A stretch of 64,000 nucleotides of DNA from Flavobacteriaceae bacterium. Lineage in GTDB: Bacteria > Bacteroidota > Bacteroidia > Flavobacteriales > Flavobacteriaceae. Shown here in pieces: positions 57,314 to 64,000 of this stretch (its first letter is position 1; each line of letters starts with the position of its first letter). Where the stretch lies: contig JAIPBH010000002.1 of assembly GCA_021739635.1 (NCBI GenBank), positions 280,310 through 344,309 of the forward strand. The letters run 5' to 3'. A program made the translations under genes and the position numbers. Below the pieces are notes generated by a model. It was not told where the DNA came from. It searched no databases and saw nothing but the letters and a program-made list of their open reading frames with translations.

Positions 57314-57345
57314 CAAATATATAAAAAAAATCCACGAAAAGCAAA
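57314..57345 (-). promoter_or_regulatory. Promoter of the 1659-residue protein gene, TTTG-N20-TATATTTG
   Basis: On the minus strand TTTG (57345-57342) and TATATTTG (57321-57314) are 20 bases apart. The ATG is about 40 bases downstream. Nearly the same promoter precedes the paralogous gene at 63025, so each is transcribed independently. Confidence 0.7.
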
Positions 57346-57361
57346 AAAACACGATAAAATG

Positions 57362-57404
57362 CATATCTAAATATCCTTACATCACATGAGAATATTTAGA
57401 TATG
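57362..57404 (-). terminator. Hairpin after the 1861-residue protein gene
   Basis: CATATCTAAATAT (57362-57374) pairs perfectly with ATATTTAGATATG (57392-57404), a 13-bp stem with a 17-base loop, 36 bases after the stop codon. AT-rich with only a modest T tail (CATTTTATCG), so its strength as a terminator is uncertain. Confidence 0.55.
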
Positions 57405-57439
57405 TTGATTATTGATTTATATTTTACTTAAAAACTATA

Positions 57440-60400
57440 TTATTTAATTAAAACCTTTTTAGAAATAATACCATCTTCTGAAGAAAGTTTTAAAATATAT
57501 GTACCTGCATTTAATTTTTTTGTTTTTAATTCTTGATACGTTTTTGTTTCTATTTCATTAAATTTTAAAATAGATTCTCCTAAAATATTGAATAATTCGG
57601 CTGAATTGATTTTTTTCAATATAGGATTCATAAGTATGATACTATTTTTAGAATTAGCATACGAAACATTTAAATCAAATTTATTTAAATCATCTATACC
57701 TAGTGAAGCTTGAGATTTGTTAGCGAAAGTAATTTCAAATCGATCTAAATAGTCTCCTGCATTTAAATACACTTCATAATTATTAAGTTTTAAGTCATGA
57801 TAAGTATTTAATTTTTTGTCAAACAAATAAATTTGAGTCGTATTACTAATGTTTTCAAGTGATTCAATTTTAATGATTGCATTACCATTAACAGATGTTT
57901 TTATACCCAATGGTAAAATTTGATCTTCATTAAAATGATTAACAGCTTGTATAATTAATTTAGATTGATTAGCGTCCCAAAACATATCTTCTTTGTTAGA
58001 TTCAATTAGTAAGGCTTCATATCCTAAATCAAAATCATTAGAAGCATTGGTATCAGCACCTACAAGTAATTGTCTATGATAACCTGATGGAGAGTCAAAT
58101 TGTAATCTAATTTTTTGACGACTATCAACTTCAACAACTGACGCTTTATTTGAATTTTTTGATGATGATTTATGAAAAACAGATCCAGTATTAGTACCTG
58201 TAACAATTTCTTTTCTAAAGATTCGCTGATTATTTTTAAATACTATAGATCCACCAACAACAGGTTGTGTTAAACCTGCCAAACTAGCATCAAGCGTTGC
58301 AGAAACAAAGAAACCTTGAGCAACAGGAATGTATCGTTCAGGAATTTTTGTTCCAATGGCACCAGAAGCATTAATTCTTGCGTCAGTTGAAATTGCTGGT
58401 GTACCACCAATTAAAGTATAGGTTGCATAACCTCCTTGATAATCTGCTAAAGTATGAGAGTTCACAGCAAAATGATCCCAAAAATAAAGCGCTCCATTAA
58501 TAACATTACCACTTACATTTCTACCACCATCAGCTGTGCTAATATTATCTAAAATAAATTCATTAGCATCAATAGCAGAGGCATAAGGATTTCCAACTAA
58601 ATAATCATTTCCTGCATTAATGGTTAAAGAAATATCACCATTATTTGGTTTTCCTTGTAAAATATAATTTTGATTTGGCGTAACTGTTCCTGGACCTTTC
58701 ATAGTAAATCCTTCACCGGCCAATAGAGAACCTGTACTTCTAACATGTTGCCATTCAGAATAACTGTTACCTGCTCTGTTGGAATATTTCCAAATCCAAT
58801 AATCGGCTATATTTACTGGTGAAGCAGAACCATTATATCCAGAGGTTAAAAAGCCTACATTGGTTATTACATTTGGCACTGTAAAATTAGAATTACTAGT
58901 AGGAGCAACAGGAGATGACCAATAATTATATAAATAGGTGTTTGAATTACCTTGTTGATCACGTTCTAAAATACCCGTACTTACGGCGTCAAAATCACTT
59001 CCTGTTGTTTGAATTAATTGTGATTCTCCTTCTAAATCTATAGTTCCATTAAGTTTTAAATAATGTGTTATAGTTAATCCGTTACCTGTATTTGTTGCAG
59101 TATTTCCGTTTACTGTTAAAGTTCCACTATTTACAGATAGTGCTTCAAGTTGGCGTTCGCGCCCAAGATTTGAATATGTGTCAATATTAATATTATGATT
59201 TGTTTCTACAATGTTCCAATTAATTGGAGTTGTTCCGTCAATAATTGACACATCATTAGGAAGTGTTTGAACTGTGTTGTATAACCAAGTAGCATCTGTT
59301 GTCCAATCACCATCTGCTTGAGATTGATACGGTAGAGGAGCAGTTTGTCTATCAACAGTATCTAAATGTCTTAAAGCTCCCTGATGATTATTACCAGATT
59401 CATCATTAGTATTTGTATATGTAAAAATGGACATGGGGTAATATCCAGCTAAATCAGACCAAGGAATAGGCTGTACTTCGTTTTTAGTAATACTAGTTGG
59501 AATATATTTTCCATCAACCGAGGTAGCTATGTTTTCAATTTCTTGATTCATAATGTAATGTAGTTGTGAGATAGAAAGAGCTCTGTTCCATATTCTAACT
59601 TCATCAATATTTCCTCCAAAAAAAGCAGTTGGAGTATTTTTTCCCGCAGCTGCAATATAAAAAGATTGAGATGTAGCTACTGGAGCTGGTAATGAAGAAG
59701 CACTTGTATCTGCCACTCCATCAATATAAAGTGTAGTGTTTCCAGCATTATAAATAACTGCTAGTTGATGCCATTCATTTTCTGGAATAACAACAGATGA
59801 TGTTAAGCTTGCTATACCACCATTTAAGTCAAATTCAAAATGACCTGATCCATTAATCTTAAAGTCATAACCTTCAGTGTATGCTGCATCTCTTTTAGAT
59901 ATAATAGAGGCATTTACACTTCCTGTATTTCTTTTAACCCATGCAGAAATAGTAAATTCAGTTGTATTTAAGTCTAGGTTATTTTCTACATCAATATAAT
60001 CATATATTCCATCAAATTGTATAGAACGTTGCGCTATAACCTGTGGGGCATATCCAAAGGTAATATATTTTGTTCCATCAAAATCATAGGTAGTTTCTAA
60101 GTTACCGTTTCCATCAGAAGTCATGACTCTATAATCGGCTGTTGGGTCAAACACACCAGTATCAGAAATAAACATTAAATAGCTTCCTGGAGGTGTAATA
60201 TTTCTAATAGCATTTTGAGGAATTCTTACTTTGCAAGAAGGAATATCACCACCATTTTCAACCACTTTCCAAACGCGTTGCATAGCTGTAAATGATACAT
60301 TAGTAACTAATGCTGGTACAATTCCTGCGCTCATATTAACAGTAATAGTAGAAGCTGCTAAATCTAGGTCTGCTCCATTATTACCCCAAATTAAAAATTC

Positions 60401-63025
60401 TTTGTCATTAAATGTTGTAGGGTTACTTGACTTATTTAAATTGTTTGTGTTATATATATCAGACAAACCTATAGTTAATATTCCTTCAATACGTCCAATG
60501 CCATCAGTTGCATTATTGATGCTTCTTGATTGTTTTTGATTTAAATCGGATGCATTGTCTAAACCTATACCAGCAATATCATAATTGTAACCAACATTTG
60601 CAGATTGATCCCAAATAACATTTCCACTGCTATCAACATAGTCTTGAGATGTTCCATTTACGCCTAGTGTAATTCCATATTTAATAGCTAAATATGATTG
60701 AATTCTATTTCTTTCTTGAGTAAGGTCGGCATCTGTTTTTTTAGAAGAATAAGTAATCACTTCACAAATTCTACCATCAAAACTTCCTTTATATGCTTCA
60801 CTTCTACCTAAGAAGTACCTTGAGTCATTTATATTTGAAAATTGAGGTACTCCAACTTCTGTGTTTCCAACGTTATTTCCATTGTAAAATAATATATTGG
60901 CAGTAGGAGTTGTTGCATCATTGTTATTTGAATTAATGATACCGGCGTTATTATAACTAGCGCTTGTACTTGTGTGAGCAATTCCATAACCCCTGTCAGC
61001 AACCGGCGTAGAGCCAGATGAAGGACTTGTCCCAACTGCATACGATAAAATCTCATTAGAAAATCGTATAGAATATGCCCCAAAACCAATTCCTGTTCCA
61101 TCTCTTTCATCAGTTAAAATATCTCTATCACCACAAAATATGTCCATACTTGAAAGGCTTGAGTTTGCTGTAACATCAGGTATGGTTACTAGAAAAATAT
61201 CTTGAGTGTAATATCCTCCAGTACCAACTAATGATTGTCTATTAGTATCGGTATAACCATAATCTTCAATGGCTGTGTTATAATCATTATCAAAATCAAT
61301 AACCGGATTAAAATTAATATTATAAGCTGGGTCATCTCTATAGGTTGGTTCTAAACCAGCAGCAGGAATTGTTGCATCGGTACCATTTCCTTGATCTTGC
61401 CATAAGCTAACTGGTTGTCCATCAGTATAACCTAATCCATTGGTTGTTTTTAGCCATAACTTTAAATCGGTATCAACTCCACCAGGAGCTTTAACATCTG
61501 TACCACTTCCATGTATATTAAATGTATATGGATTTTCATCACTATCATCATTAGCAATGGTTACAGTAGCTGTTCTTAATCCCAATGCACTTGGATCAAA
61601 TGTTATTGCAAATGTTGTTGAACTACTTGCAGATATTGTAGACGATGGAATTGTTGTAACTGTAAAATCTGAAGCATGTGCTCCTGATATTATTGCATAT
61701 GGTGAACTTCCAGATAAGTTTAAACTTGTAAGAGTTCCTAAATTATTTATAGTAAATATGTTAACGTTAGTTCCGCTTGAAACCAGAACGTTACCAAAAT
61801 CGGAATCATCCGTTACTGAAGGAGTGACGTCTCCATTAACAATTGTATTACCTAAACCTGTAATTTCTATTTCTTGAAATGTTGTTGTACCAGTACCAAC
61901 AATATCAAAAGTATAAGGGTTTTCATCACTATCATCATTTACAATGCTAATAGTTGCTGTTCTAATACCAGTAGCACTAGGGTTAAAGGTTACATTAAAG
62001 GTTGTAGTACCAGATGCAGGCACTGAAGCCGCAGGACTAGAAGTTAATGTGAAATCTGATGCATTTGTGCCTGAAAATGTGATAGCTCCAATGGTCAAAC
62101 TAGATGATCCGGTATTTTCAATTGTAAAAGTATGAACTACGGTTCCTAATGTAATATTTGTTGAACCAAAATCTGTATCATCAGTTGCAATTGGGGTAGT
62201 ATCTCCACTAATAATAGAAGTTCCTAAACCAGTTATATCTATTTCTGGTGCAGATACAGTCCATGTAAGTAATACTAATCCATTTGCACCATCACCACCA
62301 CCGCCACCATTATCACCAGCAGCACCGCCACCGCCACCATAGTTTGAGGCATTACTACCAGCTCCATCATTTCCGCCATTCCCACCATTTCCAGAACCTC
62401 CATTACCATTGTTATTGCCACCTGAACCACCTGGTGGAGCGCAATTACAAGAGGCACCATTACCACCTGTAATTCCATTTTGTATTGTGCCGCCAGCACC
62501 GCCGCCGCCGCCACCTTCATTATTATCACCAACACCACCATTACCACCAGTAAAGGAAATTTGGCTACCAACTGTACCAGTAAATGAACCTGTTCCTCCA
62601 GAACCACCGCTACCTCCTGCAGAATTTCCAACTATACCACCACCACCACCATTAGCAGTTATGGTACCTGATACATGTGATACTATTGTATTGTTACCGT
62701 TACTTCCATCATTACCATTTGAATTAGTTGCGCCACTACCACCTGTACCTATTGTAATAAAAATTGAGTTTCCCGGTGAAACCGTCAATACTCCACCACG
62801 AAATCCACCACCGCCGCCGCCGTTACCACCATCACTACCGTTGCCACTTCTATTACTACCGCCGCCGCCGCCGCCCCAAGCTTGAACTGTAAGTTGTGTT
62901 ACACCAGCTGGTACTGTAAAGGTACCAGACGTAGTAAATGTTTGTGACTGAGAAAAAGTATCAAAAGAGCATACTAAAAAAATGGCAAGGAGTAAAATCC
63001 TTGTGTAGGAAGTAGGAAGATTCAT
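57440..63025 (-). CDS. Giant T9SS type A protein: glycine-rich domain, choice-of-anchor D repeats, LamG
   Basis: A 1861-residue exported protein, paralogue of the preceding one in its C-terminal half. Order: signal peptide ([21 protein letters not shown]); a beta cap ([17 protein letters not shown]) leading into a glycine-rich domain at about 50-250 with many GGGGG and GGxGG runs; two choice-of-anchor D domains at about 260-378 and 380-505; a large lectin-like region at 510-1000 ([46 protein letters not shown]); LamG at about 1000-1160 ([16 protein letters not shown] ... [13 protein letters not shown]); the shared module at about 1230-1780; type A sorting domain from about 1785. Probably a surface adhesin. 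Glycine codons make the N-terminal region much more GC-rich than the surrounding DNA. Confidence 0.87.
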   Translation of the reverse strand: MNLPTSYTRILLLAIFLVCSFDTFSQSQTFTTSGTFTVPAGVTQLTVQAWGGGGGGSNRSGNGSDGGNGGGGGGFRGGVLTVSPGNSIFITIGTGGSGATNSNGNDGSNGNNTIVSHVSGTITANGGGGGIVGNSAGGSGGSGGTGSFTGTVGSQISFTGGNGGVGDNNEGGGGGGAGGTIQNGITGGNGASCNCAPPGGSGGNNNGNGGSGNGGNGGNDGAGSNASNYGGGGGAAGDNGGGGGDGANGLVLLTWTVSAPEIDITGLGTSIISGDTTPIATDDTDFGSTNITLGTVVHTFTIENTGSSSLTIGAITFSGTNASDFTLTSSPAASVPASGTTTFNVTFNPSATGIRTATISIVNDDSDENPYTFDIVGTGTTTFQEIEITGLGNTIVNGDVTPSVTDDSDFGNVLVSSGTNVNIFTINNLGTLTSLNLSGSSPYAIISGAHASDFTVTTIPSSTISASSSTTFAITFDPSALGLRTATVTIANDDSDENPYTFNIHGSGTDVKAPGGVDTDLKLWLKTTNGLGYTDGQPVSLWQDQGNGTDATIPAAGLEPTYRDDPAYNINFNPVIDFDNDYNTAIEDYGYTDTNRQSLVGTGGYYTQDIFLVTIPDVTANSSLSSMDIFCGDRDILTDERDGTGIGFGAYSIRFSNEILSYAVGTSPSSGSTPVADRGYGIAHTSTSASYNNAGIINSNNNDATTPTANILFYNGNNVGNTEVGVPQFSNINDSRYFLGRSEAYKGSFDGRICEVITYSSKKTDADLTQERNRIQSYLAIKYGITLGVNGTSQDYVDSSGNVIWDQSANVGYNYDIAGIGLDNASDLNQKQSRSINNATDGIGRIEGILTIGLSDIYNTNNLNKSSNPTTFNDKEFLIWGNNGADLDLAASTITVNMSAGIVPALVTNVSFTAMQRVWKVVENGGDIPSCKVRIPQNAIRNITPPGSYLMFISDTGVFDPTADYRVMTSDGNGNLETTYDFDGTKYITFGYAPQVIAQRSIQFDGIYDYIDVENNLDLNTTEFTISAWVKRNTGSVNASIISKRDAAYTEGYDFKINGSGHFEFDLNGGIASLTSSVVIPENEWHQLAVIYNAGNTTLYIDGVADTSASSLPAPVATSQSFYIAAAGKNTPTAFFGGNIDEVRIWNRALSISQLHYIMNQEIENIATSVDGKYIPTSITKNEVQPIPWSDLAGYYPMSIFTYTNTNDESGNNHQGALRHLDTVDRQTAPLPYQSQADGDWTTDATWLYNTVQTLPNDVSIIDGTTPINWNIVETNHNINIDTYSNLGRERQLEALSVNSGTLTVNGNTATNTGNGLTITHYLKLNGTIDLEGESQLIQTTGSDFDAVSTGILERDQQGNSNTYLYNYWSSPVAPTSNSNFTVPNVITNVGFLTSGYNGSASPVNIADYWIWKYSNRAGNSYSEWQHVRSTGSLLAGEGFTMKGPGTVTPNQNYILQGKPNNGDISLTINAGNDYLVGNPYASAIDANEFILDNISTADGGRNVSGNVINGALYFWDHFAVNSHTLADYQGGYATYTLIGGTPAISTDARINASGAIGTKIPERYIPVAQGFFVSATLDASLAGLTQPVVGGSIVFKNNQRIFRKEIVTGTNTGSVFHKSSSKNSNKASVVEVDSRQKIRLQFDSPSGYHRQLLVGADTNASNDFDLGYEALLIESNKEDMFWDANQSKLIIQAVNHFNEDQILPLGIKTSVNGNAIIKIESLENISNTTQIYLFDKKLNTYHDLKLNNYEVYLNAGDYLDRFEITFANKSQASLGIDDLNKFDLNVSYANSKNSIILMNPILKKINSAELFNILGESILKFNEIETKTYQELKTKKLNAGTYILKLSSEDGIISKKVLIK

Positions 63026-63059
63026 AGGGCACTTAATTTGTTAATAGCTTTTTACGTAC

Positions 63060-63091
63060 CAAACTTACATTTAATATCTATGAAATGCAAA
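63060..63091 (-). promoter_or_regulatory. Promoter of the 1861-residue protein gene, TTTG-N20-TAAGTTTG
   Basis: Minus-strand TTTG (63091-63088) and TAAGTTTG (63067-63060) with a 20-base spacer, a full consensus match. The ATG lies 35 bases downstream at 63025. Confidence 0.7.
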
Positions 63092-63297
63092 AAAAATCGA
63101 TGAAATACATATATGATTTTAATCAATAACATTAAAATATTGATTATCAATTACTTATGAAAAGTACAATTTTAAAATTACTGCCTTAAATCAACAAGTT
63201 TACTCAGTAATTTGAGAGTTTTTAATAATTTATAATAGCTTTTTTATTTATGATAGAGAGGAAATCTGATTAGATTATAGGCAATAAATCAAAAAAT

Positions 63298-63327
63298 AAA
63301 AGGCATGATTTTAAAATCATGCCTTTT
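63298..63327 (-). terminator. Palindromic terminator of the right-edge T9SS gene
   Basis: A perfect 30-base palindrome: AAAAGGCATGATTTT joined to its complement AAAATCATGCCTTTT, with T runs on both strands. It lies 18 bases after the stop of the minus-strand gene at 63346. It could stop transcription in either direction; only the minus strand needs it here. Confidence 0.8.
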
Positions 63328-63345
63328 ATTTTTTGATAAGTAAGA

Positions 63346-64000
63346 TTAATATTTTATCAATCTTTTAATAATGCTAACGTTTGTTTCTTTATTAATAATT
63401 TCAAAAAGATATGGAGCTTGTTCTAATTTATCTAATCCAGAAATATTTATAGTATTATTTGAACTATGATATAATTTATTAAAAACAAGTCTACCATTTA
63501 AGTCAAAAACTTTAATATTAATCTCACTGTTATTAAGTGTTAATGGTAATTTAATAACAATATTATCTTTAAATGGATTAGGCATTAACAATACATTGTC
63601 CATATTAAAATTATCTATTTCTAAAGTAACTAGATCAACACCATCACAATCTTGGTCAATACCATCATCAGTAACTTCAGTAGCATCTGGATTAATAGTT
63701 GCATTAGAATCATCACAATCATCAGTAGTTTGAGCCGCTAGCGCATAACCAGCACCAGGCGATAGACATTGCGTTACAGAGGTTGTACTTCCAAAGAAGC
63801 CATCACTATCGGCATCCACACCAACGTACCACACGGTATTAGGGTTGATAGTTGCATTCGTATCATCACAATCATCAGTAGTTTGAGCCGCTAGCGCATA
63901 ACCAGCACCAGGTGACAGACACTGCGTTACAGAGGTTGTACTTCCAAAGAAGCCATCACTATCGGCATCCACACCAACATACCACACGGTATTAGGGTTA
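63346..64000 (-). CDS. T9SS type A protein with MopE-like metal-binding repeats, N-terminus beyond window
   Basis: The frame is open to the right edge, giving 218 full codons of the C-terminus. It contains 51-residue tandem repeats (WYVGVDADSDGFFGSTTSVT, ... then TTDDCDDTNATINPNTV), then DATEVTDDGIDQDCDGVDL, the classical metal-binding motif of the MopE type (PF11617-like), then a type A sorting domain from about LMPNPFKDNIVIKLP to IIKRLIKY. The Asp and Cys pattern suggests calcium or copper binding on the cell surface, but the metal is not established. At least two units lie in the window and more probably follow upstream. A GTG at 63987 is only an internal codon, not the start. Confidence 0.85.
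   Translation of the reverse strand, partial: NPNTVWYVGVDADSDGFFGSTTSVTQCLSPGAGYALAAQTTDDCDDTNATINPNTVWYVGVDADSDGFFGSTTSVTQCLSPGAGYALAAQTTDDCDDSNATINPDATEVTDDGIDQDCDGVDLVTLEIDNFNMDNVLLMPNPFKDNIVIKLPLTLNNSEINIKVFDLNGRLVFNKLYHSSNNTINISGLDKLEQAPYLFEIINKETNVSIIKRLIKY
63721..64000 (-). repeat. Tandem 153-bp repeats coding for MopE-like units
   Basis: The block starting at 63721 recurs at 63874, a period of 153 bases or 51 codons. Over the 127 overlapping bases I count five differences, all at silent third positions (Gln, Leu, Ser, Tyr and, inferred at the edge, Ile). The second copy is cut by the window end. Confidence 0.88.

Larger units (their letters stand above)
63026..63345. other. 320-base intergenic region with promoter and terminator
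   Basis: AT-rich spacer between two minus-strand secreted-protein genes. It holds the promoter of the 1861-residue protein gene near 63060-63091 and the palindromic terminator of the gene to the right at 63298-63327. The roughly 200 bases between these show no open frame of note and no RNA-like structure visible to me. Confidence 0.6.

Noticed and set aside
61440..62135. Plus-strand frames of 63 and 145 codons within the 1861-residue protein gene
   Set aside because: Antisense frames created by low stop-codon density opposite Ser/Thr/Ala-rich repeats; no start context.
62409..62885. A 158-codon plus-strand frame rich in proline, and a nearby histidine-rich frame
   Set aside because: These are antisense shadows of the glycine-rich coding region (Gly codons read backwards as Pro or His). 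They have no start context and no homology-like pattern.
1..64000. Search for CRISPR arrays, tRNA or rRNA genes, IS elements, prophage and defence systems
   Set aside because: No repeat-spacer pattern, no tRNA-like fold, no transposase, integrase or restriction-type protein was seen in any frame; the orphan MoxR and LytTR genes are not enough to call a defence system.

Overview
The window is about 64 kb of AT-rich DNA from a chromosome of the phylum Bacteroidota, most likely family Flavobacteriaceae. The signs are several type IX secretion (T9SS) substrates with C-terminal sorting domains, promoters of the Bacteroidota form TTTG-N19/20-TAnnTTTG, no Shine-Dalgarno-type leaders, LytTR signalling, paired DUF368 proteins, an OstA-like protein and a class 2 PyrD. 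No tRNA, rRNA, CRISPR array, insertion sequence, integrase or phage gene was seen. It reads as a stable core chromosome ending in a block of giant secreted-protein genes.

Layout. 1-8.7 kb: pepT (cut by the left edge) divergent from pyrD; a secreted M43 metalloprotease; HMG-CoA lyase; a porin followed by an FMN-binding periplasmic protein and a four-helix membrane protein; guaB; a small unknown. 8.8-14 kb: an outer-membrane protein folding block (two-parvulin PPIase, SurA-like lipoprotein, SurA-like PPIase) ending in an orphan MoxR ATPase. 14-22 kb: acyltransferase, aconitase, mazG and a C-type-lectin/Ig protein of T9SS type B. 22-37 kb, minus strand: HAD phosphatase, DUF349 protein, two DUF368 proteins with aroE, a TPR protein, aminotransferase plus OstA-like protein, a redoxin without its cysteine pair, purA-fur-rel, and the nucleotide housekeeping enzyme RdgB. 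37-52 kb: M1 peptidase, acyl-CoA ligase, SGNH hydrolase, rlmH, nadC, YihY, priA, an orphan LytTR regulator, rpsF-rpsR-rplI, a small conserved protein, a MacB-type permease and hisS.

52-64 kb, minus strand: two paralogous giant T9SS type A proteins (1659 and 1861 residues) that share a long C-terminal module of unknown function but carry different N-terminal modules (MAM, Ca-binding repeats and LamG versus a glycine-rich domain and LamG). Each has its own near-consensus promoter. A third T9SS protein with almost identical 153-bp MopE-like repeats runs off the right edge.

How the genes work together. Much of the window serves the cell envelope: OMP chaperones, LPS-transport-like OstA, undecaprenyl-phosphate translocase candidates, a porin with a flavin redox pair, and several secreted surface proteins. 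The rest is central metabolism (pyrimidine, purine, NAD, shikimate, TCA) and translation. The least explained items are the porin/FMN/membrane triad, the shared C-terminal module of the giant proteins, the cysteine-less redoxin, and a class 2-like PyrD with a class 1-type catalytic cysteine.

Starts were moved inward where the longest reading frame began inside a promoter or terminator. Family names come from recognising motifs by eye, not from a search.
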